From Castor canadensis (Eukaryota; Chordata; Mammalia; Rodentia; Castoridae): a stretch of DNA of 64,000 bases. Every line of letters starts with the position of its first letter. Position 1 is the first letter of the stretch. Below the pieces are notes generated by a model. It was not told the DNA's origin, ran no database searches, and saw only the letters and a program-made list of their open reading frames with translations. Of the stretch, positions 49,244 through 59,263 are shown one piece after another. The position numbers were made by a program, and so were the translations under genes. Location of the stretch: assembly GCF_047511655.1 (NCBI RefSeq), contig NC_133392.1, positions 27,631,001 through 27,695,000 on the forward strand. The letters run 5' to 3'.

Positions 49244-50000
49244 GGCCACACCCACATGAGAGCCACTGACTGCCCTTACCCATGAGGCTACTGGGCTGGA
49301 AGGGGAGTAAGAGGAGTAGGGGCTGCCTCCAAAGTTGGAGAGAAGCATAGACACGAAGTCTTTTGGTGAAGGCCACACTTCAACTTCAGTGGAACTTAGA
49401 CAGTGAGGACAAGCCAAGGATGTCCTCTTATGGGGAGGAATGGGTGGGCAAAGGGAGAGGTGTCCAACAATGTGGGACATCCAGGTTGTACTCCTTAGAT
49501 ACCCCCTCATATCTCCAATTGAGATTAGAACTTGTAGTGACTTAATTTTCAGAAGCTGATAGTGCAAGCCTCAGGTGACCCCAACACCCTGAAGGCCAAT
49601 GACCTTCCTTGGCTTTTGAAAACAGATAAACTCTCATATATAGCTGGAGCCACATCCTGCTTCCTTTGGGCCTGAGGCTGAGCTAGGTTTGAATCTGTGT
49701 CTCCTACCCCTGTTGGCACTCTGTCCAGTCATTAGCACCCTTACTTGAGGCTTAGTGTAGGGTTAGGAATGGGGCACCTTTTCTTCTAAATTCGATTGGA
49801 GTCTGCACAATAAGTGCTCTGCTGTCCGACCACCATTTTCTGGATTTTAGTTTTGGTCCCAGGAGTAACCATTAGCTTTCCCCTGCCTTCCAGCCCATTG
49901 ACTCATCAGCACAATAGGCTAACAACTTTAGCCTTTCATTTTTAGTTTATTTTAAACTGTCTTAAAGGTGTGTGTGAAATAAACATTGACAGGTTTTCTG
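49244..50000 (+). other. ARMH3: ARMH3 3' untranslated region
   Basis: From the TGA to the expected cleavage site there is about 0.75 kb of single-copy sequence with no SINE and no coding frame I recognise. The only canonical AATAAA just upstream of a GT-rich stretch (ggttttctgg) is at 49978, so cleavage near 50000 is inferred. No transcript data are available to confirm the end. Confidence 0.75.
49978..49983 (+). terminator. ARMH3 polyadenylation signal AATAAA
   Basis: A canonical AATAAA lies 735 bp after the stop codon, with a TG/GT-rich downstream element starting about 10 bp later. It is the best candidate for the ARMH3 poly(A) signal. Confidence 0.8.
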
Positions 50001-50904
50001 GAGCCCTCAAGGTGCCTACTTGGCTGGTTCCTTTCCAGCAGCCTCCCCACCTCCCAAGCCACCCCCTCCACTGGAAGCCTCTGCTGAGCTCCCCTCTACT
50101 TGTTCCACCCCCTCACCCTGCTGTTGTTTACATCCAGCCTGCCTGAGAATTTCCTCTGGAGAGGAGTCTGTTCCTGCTGTGGTGTGGTGCCTGGGAAGGA
50201 TAGAACCTACCAGGGGCAAGGAGGCCTCCATCTTATATACCCATATTCTGGATGAGACCTCTGGCAAATCTTCTGATGTTTGGGAAGATGGCTGTGGTTC
50301 TTCCTTTGGATAGCTTCTAGGGGACCACTGTAGGCTTTCCCTTCCCTACAGCTGCCCCCAAAATAGCTGCTGGTCTAAGATCTTCCCTTTCTAAAACATT
50401 TTCTAAAGCCCCTACAATGGCCTGGATCAAGCAACACAGAAAGAATCAAAGCACGTGCAAGAATTTAATAGTGAAAGCAGGTCTGGGACCTTCCCAGCTG
50501 GTATTTATTTAGCCTGATACTTGCCTTCCCTGGGAACCAGAGTTCTGATTGTACAAAAATGTGCTAGTTTTAGAGAATCCACCAACAGACTGCTATGCAT
50601 AGATACAGATTCTTAAGAGATCACAGGCTGGGTCATCTCTGATCAATGATCACTAGATGGATAGCTCAGCCTGAGGCTTTAGTGTTTCCCACCATGGTGA
50701 TAAAACCTCAGAGCAGTTGGATCTGGAGCTCAAGGCAAATTGAAATTATTAAAAATTGATTTGTGTGATACCGTCTTTTAGTGTCTTTTTTTTTTTTTTT
50801 CTTTACTGCCCAGCCTTATTTTTCAAAGAGTTAAGGTAATCTTACAGGTGCAGGTCCCATCTGGCTAGGGGGTCCCCCAGCTTGCCCTTAAAGATGCTTT
50901 TCTG

Positions 50905-51110
50905 CCAGATGCCAGTGGCTCATGCCTGTAATCCTAGCTACTTGGGAGGCTGAGTTTGGAAGCATCATGGTTCAAGCCTAGCCCAGGCAAATAGTTCATA
51001 TGACTCTAAAATAACCAGAGCAAAATGGACTAAAGGTGTGGCTTAAGCAGTAGAATACCTGCTTCGCAAGTACAAAGCACTGGTTTAAAACCTCAGTCCC
51101 ATCAGTAATC
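50905..51110 (+). repeat. B1/tRNA dimer SINE, intergenic
   Basis: gccagtggctcatgcctgta through gcttcgcaagtacaaagcac. Confidence 0.85.
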
Positions 51111-51469
51111 AGTCAGTAAACAAATAAATGAACTAAAGATGCTTTTCGTCTGGGTCTCTTGGAGGCCAGTTGGGTTCAGAACTTGTAGCCTTTTTTGCTC
51201 TCATGGTGGAAAAGGAAAGAAAAGAGACTTCTTATCTCCAAACTTAAAAGTGTTAAATCAGTCAGTTCCTTGGGTTTTTGGATTCCTGCCAGTCTTTTCT
51301 ATAACGTGGACCAGGGCAGGTCTAGGACATGGGGCACTAAACAGAGGATTCCTTGCTGTCCATTGTAAAGGCCTGTTTCTTGGCTAATTTCTTCATATAC
51401 CCCTATTCCAAGAATTCCAAATAAGAGTCCCCATCCTCTCCCAGAAAACCTCCAAATGATCTGCTCAGT

Positions 51470-51518
51470 GGCTGTGACTATGGCTCAGTGGTAGAGTACT
51501 TGCCTAGCATATGCAAAA
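51470..51518 (+). repeat. ID SINE fragment
   Basis: atggctcagtggtagagtac and cctagcatatgcaaaag only; the 3' part is missing. Confidence 0.7.
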
Positions 51519-52589
51519 GAAGCTGCCCATGCTCTGTCCATGCCCAGCCTCTCTGCCAGGTCTATGGAGGCTTCTACAGAGCCAGGAGCATAACATTTCT
51601 TCCAAAAACAATTCTTCCTACAGCTGCCTGTCCCTTCTTAAGCCAGAATTCCTACAACTCCTGCTGAGTTGACTGAATCAAGTGGTTAGAAATTAAACCT
51701 GATTGAAGAGACTAAAGGTACTGAAGCCACTTTAGCTGGAGCTTTTGATCAGCAGGCAGTCATGGAAACCCACCCAACACCATCCATCCCCCCACACCCC
51801 CCGCCATCCTATGGCAGTTTTGGGGGCTTTTGGTCTATGATCCCAGAAAGCATTGAGGGGAAAGTTGGACACAGGAAGCCTAGTTCTGTGCGCCCCCTAC
51901 CTTCAGAAAAGGAGCTCATCTTAAAGGAAGGGGTATTTCTTTCCCACTCTGTATCCTTACCTGAATCCCTAAATCCTCAGTAGCTCCCCAAATCTGCTGC
52001 AAAATAAGAATCTAGGATAAGGCAGGTGACAAAAGAGAAAAAGGCTGAGAAGTTGAAGGAAAAGAGCAAGAAAATCCTGGAGAGACTGACCTGACTCACA
52101 ATGTTCCTTTACCTTCCCAGTTGTCCAAGGGGGGGGTCATTACATCAAGGGAAAGGCACCTTGGAACTGAATGGGGCCCAGAGAGAGGGCCCTGGAGAGT
52201 TGGGGTCCTGCTGGAACTTGGAAGAAGAAAAGGTATCATCCAGCGTCTGATACAGCAATGAGCCTGTATCAGAGGTTCGGCTGACTTTTTCTCTGCATCC
52301 CCATCGCGCTTGAAAGGGTGGGGACGGCTGAGACCACGGCAGGAAGAACAACAGAAAAAATAGGATCTGACACAGGAGACAGACCCAACAGGGGACTCAA
52401 GCATACTCCAGGCTCTGGCTTGGCCAGACTGTACTGATGTTGGGGGAAGGGGTGCCTGAGAATGGGGGAGGAGGGGTTTCCTCATAGTGGGGCCTTTTCT
52501 GGCCTTGCTGTTTCCCCCACCCGAGAGATCGGTGGCTTCAGGTTTGGATCGTGGAGTTGCTTGAGAGCTAGTCTCCCTCCCGGCACTTT

Positions 52590-52978
52590 CCAGTTCACCC
52601 CTTCACCGGGTGCCTCCTCCAAACAGCAGAGGGTGGGGGGCGGGGGTAGGGGGAACCAATCCCGGCAGCGCCAAAGGGGGGAGGCGGCGGTGACAGCCGG
52701 GGGAGGGGGTGGGAGGAGAGGCGGTTGGGCTCCAGCTCCGCTCCTCTCTGCTTTGCCTCCGGCTCTGCGCTCACTTGCTGCCTAAGCCTCCTGCTCCTGC
52801 CCCGGGACCCCCAGGTGGACCCTAGACCCGGCCTTTCCCCAAACAGCCCCAGCCCCTACTCTCCCGACCCCCAGCCCCAGCAGCGCGTTACGCCGCCAGG
52901 GGGCGCCGTGTGAACGCCCTATTCTGGCCACCCGGCGCCCCCTCCCACAGCCCAGGCGGGAGTGGGGCGCCGGGGGCC
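52590..52978 (+). promoter_or_regulatory. KCNIP2: KCNIP2 upstream promoter and 5' UTR, GC-rich and TATA-less
   Basis: This stretch has dense CpG and several GC-box-like G runs (52631-52653 and 52698-52715), no TATA box near the exon, and no ATG from about 52750 to the KCNIP2 start. That fits a CpG-island promoter with Sp/KLF-type sites. The transcription start cannot be fixed from sequence alone. A CTCF-like motif lies at 52891-52907. Confidence 0.7.
52891..52907 (+). promoter_or_regulatory. CTCF-like motif in the KCNIP2 5' UTR
   Basis: The sequence CGCCGCCAGGGGGCGCC contains an intact CCAGGGGGCGC core of the CTCF consensus. It lies 71 bp upstream of the first KCNIP2 start codon, between the ARMH3 3' end and the KCNIP2 body. 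Occupancy is not shown by sequence. Confidence 0.55.
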
Positions 52979-53051
52979 ATGCGGGGCCAGGGCCGCAAGG
53001 AGAGTTTGTCCGATTCCCGAGATCTGGACGGCTCCTACGACCAGCTTACGG
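52979..53051 (+). CDS. KCNIP2: KCNIP2 (KChIP2) first coding exon, KChIP2a/b/c N terminus
   Basis: The frame starts ATG (G at -3) and reads [18 protein letters not shown] then SYDQLT, plus one G before a strong gtgagt donor. I recognise this as the N terminus of the longer KChIP2 isoforms. KChIP2 is a cytosolic EF-hand protein of the neuronal calcium sensor family. It binds the N terminus of Kv4.2/Kv4.3, raises surface expression and slows inactivation of A-type and cardiac Ito current. Only the isoform-specific N-terminal exon is here; the palmitoylated dicysteine exon and the EF-hand exons lie beyond position 64000. The exon is in a GC-rich, CpG-containing block typical of a TATA-less promoter. 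In-frame codons stay open upstream to a TAG at 52823 without an AUG, so 52979 is the chosen start. Confidence 0.95.
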
Positions 53052-53341
53052 GTGAGTCCGTGACACTCGGGTCACGGGAGGGTGGGTGGATTCCATACAT
53101 CTAGACCCTTCCTCCTCTCTGACCTCTGGCCTGGCCAGTACCCGCACTTTGCCCCCTTCCCAGGTACCCTTCCCAACTGGGAGGCAGGACCCTGGAGTTC
53201 AAAGCCTTGGGTCTCAAGGGGGTGGGGAGCAGGTGGGGCAGGTGTGGCGAGGTAGCAGGTGTGGGTGTGTGTGACACAGGGTTGGGAGTGTGTCTAGAGT
53301 GGGAGGTGTTACGTGCTTTGAGTGCCGTTATTATGTGTGTC

Positions 53342-53475
53342 CATATATATATATATATATGAATATATTTTATATATATGCATATGAATATATTTTTTAC
53401 ATATATGAATATATTTGTATATATGTACACGAATATATTATATATATATGAATATATTTTATATATATATATACA
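53342..53475. repeat. AT-rich simple repeat in KCNIP2 intron
   Basis: Alternating (TA)n with GAATATATTT units, ending in an (AC) stretch, 290 bp after the first KCNIP2 exon. Confidence 0.9.
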
Positions 53476-54867
53476 CACACATACACATCTCCCACAGCTG
53501 GTTGCCATGTGCTCTGGGCTTGGTGACAGCTAGGGTGACTGTGATTGTGTGTGGTGGTGTGATTGTATGATCTTGTCAAATGTTTTGAGTGAGGCTGTGT
53601 AGACCCTGGTTGTAACTGATGTTGTTTTAACCATGTGTCTTTGTTATATGTTCAACTATGTGCTTTGAGTGTGTGATTCTGTGTGAAGTGGCATGTGACC
53701 ATCAGACTGTATCAGGACTTCCCATTACGTTGTGTGTCTATATGACTTATGATCATGAGCCTCTTGGACAAGCATTTGTTAAAGTGGGTTATGCTGTATT
53801 CTGTGACTGTGAAACTATGTGGGTTCTAATAACATTTGGTGCTGATTGCGTACTTTCATGTGTGATGCCTGCAGTGGGACTAAGTGTTCATGACATTTCT
53901 TATCCTTGCTGCCTCTCTGGCTTCCTGGTGCAGATGGGAGTCTTTAATGCACCCCACTACTTCCCCAAGTTTTCTGCAAGTAGCCCAGGTGGACCCAAGG
54001 AGGTACTTTAGTGTTCAGCTGCCCACACTGGCTCAGCACCCTATGGTTCTAGTACCTGACCTCTGCAGGGAGACTTTGGTTAGTGCTGGGTCACCCCACC
54101 CTAGAAAAAAAAATTACTTGGCTCATTCTTCCAACCAAAGCTCCTTTATTCCCCAGCAACCCTTTCAGAACTTCACCCAAACCCCAGAGAAAACAAATCC
54201 TCCTCTTACCTTCCTGCAGAGCTAGAGACAGAATCTCTAGGCCTGGAAAGTGCAATGAGCCTCTATTTATTTTCCCCCCAACCACTTTGCTGCCTAGGCA
54301 TCCTCTTTCCCACTTTGAGAAGGTATGTGAGAACAATACATCTGTGCATTCACGTATTCCTGGGTTTCGTAGGCAGATCCATGTGTTTGTGAAGGTGACT
54401 GTGCCACCTTGTGTACATTTCCATATACATGTGTGCTTTGTGTCTCATTCTTCAACCTCCTTAAAAACTCCAAGAGTGGGAGGAGGGAAGCTGTGTGTCC
54501 TGAGGCTGAAACAAAGCTGGAAGGGTGGAAGGCAGCCATGATCCTTGTCCTTCCTGAATGGAATGCCTTTAAGACCTGGAGATAGAGGAGGGAATTAGGA
54601 TGTGGTGCCTTAAGAGTAAATGTCTCTTCCCCACTCAGTGACCTGGGGAGGCCAAAGGGGAGAACATTCACTCAGGCAGTCACCAGATTCATGACAGTGT
54701 AGATGTGCCCCAGATGTGGTTCAGAGCTGGATGAACTCCAAGGATCTGCTATCCAGTTCTACTACGAACTCAGTTCCTACTAACAGCTCAGGATCCTTGA
54801 GAGCAGTAAGGGCCCAGAGGCCCTCATAAACACCACATTCCCCATTAGTCAGTGTTTGCTTCCTGCC

Positions 54868-54952
54868 TTTTTTTTTTTTCCTACTGGTACTGGGGCTTGA
54901 ACTGAGGGCCTTGGACAAGTGTTCTATGAGCCATGCCCCCTGTCCTCTTCTT
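54868..54952 (-). repeat. tRNA/ID-type SINE, antisense
   Basis: tactggggcttgaactgagg and ctatgagccatgccccctgt, with internal loss. Confidence 0.7.
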
Positions 54953-55069
54953 GCCTTGCTTCTCCCCTTTAGTGAAATCATCCCCTCCCTACTAGGCTAT
55001 TTGAATGAAGAGATTGGGTGGAGGTGGGGAATCACTTGTATTTGAAGGTGTGCTGCCTCAGGTCAGTCA

Positions 55070-55205
55070 GGAACAGAAGTGTACCAATTATGTGACTTTT
55101 GCTCTCTTGGCCTCTCTTTTCTTATCTGTAAAATGGAGAACACTACTTTCTGCCTGTTTTACCTCCCTGCTGACAGTCTATTAAGAAGATCAAATGTTGA
55201 CAAGC
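55070..55205 (+). mobile_element. MIR in KCNIP2 intron
   Basis: Contains tatgtgacttttgctctctt, cttatctgtaaaatggagaa and a following MIR-like tail. Diverged. Confidence 0.7.
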
Positions 55206-55400
55206 ATCTAAATCACGGTCCAAATCATCAATATCCTCACTGTAGGTAGCTCCACACATGAGAAGTAGAAATAGGACTACTGGGATCTCTCCTCTCAAAA
55301 CTATCCAATAACGGGAGGCAAATGGTGTAGTACCACACCGTTAACGCAGACTGACCCTTGCTGAGCTCTACCAGTTGCCAGAGTTGAAGACTGAAGGGGA

Positions 55401-55421
55401 GTTGTTGTCCGCGGTGCTGAA
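55401..55421 (-). promoter_or_regulatory. RE1/NRSE-like REST binding motif in KCNIP2 intron
   Basis: Read on the minus strand this is TTCAGCACCGCGGACAA followed by CAAC. It matches the canonical 21-bp RE1 consensus at 17 of 21 positions; both half-sites TTCAGCACC and GGACA are perfect and correctly spaced. It lies 2.3 kb after the first KCNIP2 exon and 1.3 kb before the second. REST silences neuronal genes in non-neuronal cells, so it could select among KCNIP2 promoters (inference). Confidence 0.7.
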
Positions 55422-55860
55422 GCGCGTTCCAGGCCTCCCCTTCCCTTCCCTGTGCAGGCGGGATTCCTGGGATCAGATACGAGGGTAGTCTTCTGCTCCG
55501 TCATCCCAGCCCATTAGAGAGGCCCTAAAGTTATGTCTGAGGGTATCTTGGATGCTGCCCTACAGCCTTCCCTCCCCAATCCCATCCCAAGCTCAAAACC
55601 GAGCTGGGGAAGACTTTAAGCAGGGAGTGGGAAAGTTCTCAACCCTACCCCCTAGTCCATCTAACTCTTCGGGTCTTCCCAGCCCAACGGGGCCGCTTAT
55701 TAGGGCAGCACAGTAGGAAAAGGTTGAAATCACTGGTGACCTCATCGAAGAAGAAGAAGAGATCGGACAGGAGAAATTAGGAGACAGTTGGCCGGGCCTG
55801 CGCTCAGGTCCTTGGAACCAGCTGGGTCCCTCTGCCATAAGCGTCGGTTCTCTAGAGTGG

Positions 55861-55877
55861 AGCGCCCCCGCGTGGCA
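55861..55877 (-). promoter_or_regulatory. CTCF-like motif between KCNIP2 first exons
   Basis: Minus strand TGCCACGCGGGGGCGCT differs from a canonical CTCF core (GCCACCAGGGGGCGCT) at two central positions. It is 460 bp from the RE1-like site and 0.9 kb upstream of the second KCNIP2 first exon. Confidence 0.45.
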
Positions 55878-56667
55878 TAGAGAAGCCATGCGTATGGAAC
55901 TAATATTCCAAGTGGGGATTGTCGCCAGATCAAGTGATCAAAATGTGGACGGAGTTCAGAGGTGACTCTCTTCTTACACATAAGTTTCAATCTTCATCTC
56001 CCCCCCGCGGAAAAAAGGGGGATTGCAGTAGGTAGTTTGGGACTATATTTCTTCTGCTGGCTTCCCCAGAAGTTTGAAGGCTTTAGGGCGTCCTGGAAGG
56101 ATTTCCTTTGGGAAATGGGTAAAGGAAAGGGATCGGGGCAGAGACTAAGGGATGATTGAGCTTCTACTTGATGCATTTGGCTGGAGTCTAGTGTATGATG
56201 GTCAGGTGGTTGGACCAAGACGGAAAGACAAAAAACAGTTATGAAAAGGGATTTGGAGCTTTTCTCTTCGCTCCTGCTTTTTCTCCCATTGGTCCAGAAG
56301 TACGGAAGTGTGGGGAGTTGCCATGACAACTATGTCCTTTTGCCCCTTAGCATCTCTATGCCAGTATTCGGGGCGGAGGTGGGAGGCAGAGGCGGAAGAG
56401 GTAGTGAAGAAGGGCAACAAAAGATAAAATTCCTCATCTGGCTCTGACTGAAAAATTATGTGTTCCCGGCTTTCCCACCAGTAATCCAGAAGATGTTCGG
56501 GGAGAAAGCCGAGAGAAGAGTACGCACCGCCCCTCCTTCCCTCCTCCCAGTCTAGGAAACTTTGGGGACAGGTGCTTCGTGACCGGGTCAGGAGAAAGTG
56601 GGGAGAGTCTATGATCCTCCGTCTGTTAGTCCCACCCTCCCGCGCTGCGCTCGCAGAGTCCACACGG

Positions 56668-56742
56668 ATGGGGGCGGTGACCGCCTCAGTTGCCCCGGGT
56701 CTTGTGGGTGGAGCTTGGCCACAGCTCTCAGCCCAGCCATGA
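56668..56742 (+). other. Upstream ORF overlapping the KCNIP2 second first-exon start
   Basis: An ATG at 56668 opens 24 codons ending in a TGA that overlaps the KCNIP2 ATG at 56739 as ATGA. The upstream ATG context is weak (C at -3), so leaky scanning or re-initiation at the main start is plausible. It matters only if the transcript starts upstream of 56668. Confidence 0.6.
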
Positions 56743-56826
56743 ACCGCTGCCACCGCAGGTGCCGGAGCCCGTTGGGGCAGGCAGCGCGATCCCTTTACCA
56801 GCTGGTGACTGGGTCTCTGTCTCCAG
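56739..56826 (+). CDS. KCNIP2: KCNIP2 alternative first coding exon, short cysteine-containing N terminus
   Basis: ATG (G at -3) opens 29 codons, MNRCHRRCRSPLGQAARS then LYQLVTGSLSP, plus a single G before the donor gtatga. This matches my memory of a KCNIP2 isoform in which this peptide is joined directly to the common SVDDE-containing exon, the split codon giving Asp. Cysteines at residues 4 and 8 within an Arg-rich stretch are plausible palmitoylation sites (inference). The exon is 3.7 kb downstream of the first KCNIP2 exon and has its own GC-rich upstream region, so it implies a separate promoter. Its splice phase is the same as in the other two first exons. An upstream ORF (56668-56742) overlaps this start codon. 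Confidence 0.9.
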
Positions 56827-58284
56827 GTATGAGGAAGGAAAGGGAGGGGCAGAATCCCTCAAAATGAGTGAAGTGGGATAGGAGCCTTTCAGTGTTAGGG
56901 AGAAGGGCCCCTCACAGAAATGGAGTGAATGAGCAGGAGTCCTCAATAAAAGGGTTAACAGGTAAGCTCCCTGACAGAAGTGGGGCAAGGAATAGGATCT
57001 CTTACACAGCAGAAGGAAAAGATAAACTCTTGAGCATCAGGTCTCTTCTCACTGTGGTGGAGGGGGCAGGGCTTCTCATTGATGAGGGGGTTTAAGTAAA
57101 AGGCAGGGCACAAAGATCAAAGAAGGGAAGCTTGCGACCGAGCTGTGAAAAGGTGCAGCCCTTTAGTGCATTGCTTAGGTTGGGGGAGGGGGACGACTCT
57201 TTAAATGATGGATCGGTATCCAGAAGAAAGAAACCCTGAGATGAGACTAAAGCAGCATGAATTCTGCTAGGGAGTTCATGCATGACAGGATGGATAGACT
57301 TGTGTGGCATAAGGATTGTCTGTCACTGTTTTGTCTATTTCTAGGGGTCTGTGCTAAGGGCATTGTGCATTACTAAGTTGTGCATTAATGAGGCTGTTTA
57401 TCCCTGTGGCTGTGAACACTGGGACTGTGCATCCTGGGGTTGCACAACCCTGGGATTACCTGACATGACAGGTTCTATGCTCTAGGGTTGGGTTGGGGGT
57501 TCCTGAATCACTAAATTACTTGTATAACCTTTAGGAAGTTATACCTTGGTGTGAAATCTGTGGAACTTATGATGTGCAGATTATGGGTTTCATATGGCAC
57601 TGCTTAGATTTGTGCAAACTTCCACTGGTTCTTTGGAGCTGCCTGGTCAGGGTCCAGAGCACCTCCCCACTTGGCCTCAAGGAGATCAAAACAGCCTGGT
57701 CTTTTGGCATTCATTCCACAATCTGTAGTTCTCTGGTGCTCTCCATGTGATTCCCCTTGAGCCCCTGGAGGGCCTGTGGCCACTCCTTGCCTTGTATCCC
57801 CAGAAGGAGGAGAGATGGGGTTGAGCCAGAACCATGCTTGGAGGTCTCGTGGGAAACATGTGTCCCCCAAACCCATACTTGGGCTTGTCTCCAGTGACAG
57901 ATGGCTGGAGTCAGGCAAGGCCAGCTCTCAATCATTGCAGGCATGACTTCCAGGACCCAAAATAGCCCCAGTGCCTAGGGAGGTCATTAATCACCCAATG
58001 CAGCTGGGGGCTGCAGTGTCTTTAGCTTAGCTGGGGATGGAATGGGTCTGGGGGACTTTGGAGTCTTCACTGATGGGTTAACAGTGGGGGAACAAGTAGC
58101 ATAGGGTGGGTTCCTCCACAGACAGTATTATTCTAGGTTTGAACTGTGGGTGGGAAAGGATTAATTGATAGCAGTATCTTTGTGATAAGGTTGAGAAAAT
58201 CTGGGAAGGGCTAACCTAATGCCCTAACATTTTGCCTGGAGTTGTCACTCTGCCTGAAGTGCTTTCATTAAGATTTCACTCCCG

Positions 58285-58635
58285 GATCTGGGAATTAGTC
58301 TCACTGATAGAACACTTGCCTAGTATGTGCAAGGCCCTCAGTTTGATCCGCAGCATACCCAAAAAAAAAAAAAAATCACTCCTTTGGGTGAAGAGCTACA
58401 TAGGACAAGGACAAGGAAGTCAAATCTAAGTAAGTGTCATAGAGTTCTAAGACTTGAGAAGTCTCTGAGTGGGGAGAAAGGAGAGGCTGAAAAACAACTT
58501 GCTCTCTCACTTCTGATAGCCCTGTCCACCCAATGCCTTTTTTTTGCGGGGGAGACGGGAGATATTGGGGTTTGAAATCAGAGCTTTATGCTTGCTAGGC
58601 AAGTGTTCTACCACTTGAGCCATACCAACAGCCCC
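58285..58635. repeat. Two SINEs
   Basis: ID-like (+) 58285-58378 with a 14-A tail, and tRNA-like (-) 58537-58635. Confidence 0.75.
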
Positions 58636-59049
58636 CAAGGCCTTCTAGATTTAAGATCAAGAGTTCTTGTGAGGCTGGGTTAAGGTCTCTGAGAGTTAAG
58701 CGTGGGACTGAGAGAGAAAAAGGAAGGTCCAGGGACAGGACAACTGGCTGCAGGTTTGTAAATCTGTCCATATGTGAATCAGCAGGAAGGTGTTATTAGT
58801 TTTTGTTTTTGTTTTTTCATCAGAATTATGCTACCTCTTTCCATCTAAATAGTCTTACCTGACATTCAAGGCTTCATGGAATCTGATCCTTTTCTATTTT
58901 TTTTTAAATCACCCTTAGCTCCCTCAATATAAACTGAGCTATTGTCACCAGGACTTCTTGACACCCCACACCAGTTGGAGAGTTAGCCTGAGAGATCTGA
59001 CAGATTACTGGCTCTGGTCAGAATCATTCTTTATCATTATATCAACTAT

Positions 59050-59215
59050 TATGTTTGGAAAACTCACTCAATGAACCTCAATTCATTCATCTGCAAAATG
59101 GATATACTCACTTGGACCATGTGAGCTGGTCCTGATAAAAACAGGAATAATAAATCCTACCTCTCAAGCTTATTATGAGGACTAACTTACATAATACATA
59201 TTAGGTATCCAAGAT
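59050..59215 (+). mobile_element. MIR in KCNIP2 intron
   Basis: Contains cattcatctgcaaaatgga and aataaatcctacctctcaag, then tattatgaggactaacttac, matching the 3' half of MIR. Confidence 0.7.
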
Positions 59216-59263
59216 ACAAGGTGCTGATCCTTTTGTTAAGATGGGCCATTGGCATTTTAGCCT

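Larger units (their letters stand above)
50001..52589. other. ARMH3-KCNIP2 intergenic interval
   Basis: About 2.6 kb separates the inferred ARMH3 cleavage site from the GC-rich KCNIP2 promoter. It holds one SINE (50905-51110), a SINE fragment (51470-51518) and otherwise single-copy sequence. Open frames here, including one at 52096-52485 on the minus strand, show no family resemblance I recognise. Confidence 0.6.
53052..56738 (+). other. KCNIP2 intron between the first and second first exons
   Basis: Contains the AT-rich repeat (53342-53475), one SINE and one MIR. From 55300 the sequence turns GC-rich and low in repeats, holding the RE1-like and CTCF-like motifs and leading into the second promoter. 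No KCNIP2 dicysteine exon was found in it. Confidence 0.6.

Noticed and set aside
48805..49266. 153-codon minus-strand open frame over the ARMH3 last exon
   Set aside because: No recognisable family, and it is the reverse complement of coding and intron sequence.
54083..54541. 152-codon open frame in KCNIP2 intron
   Set aside because: No start context, splice sites or family resemblance; it overlaps other frames in both directions.
55695..55706. SRF CArG-like box cttattaggg
   Set aside because: One mismatch in a short motif with no supporting neighbour.
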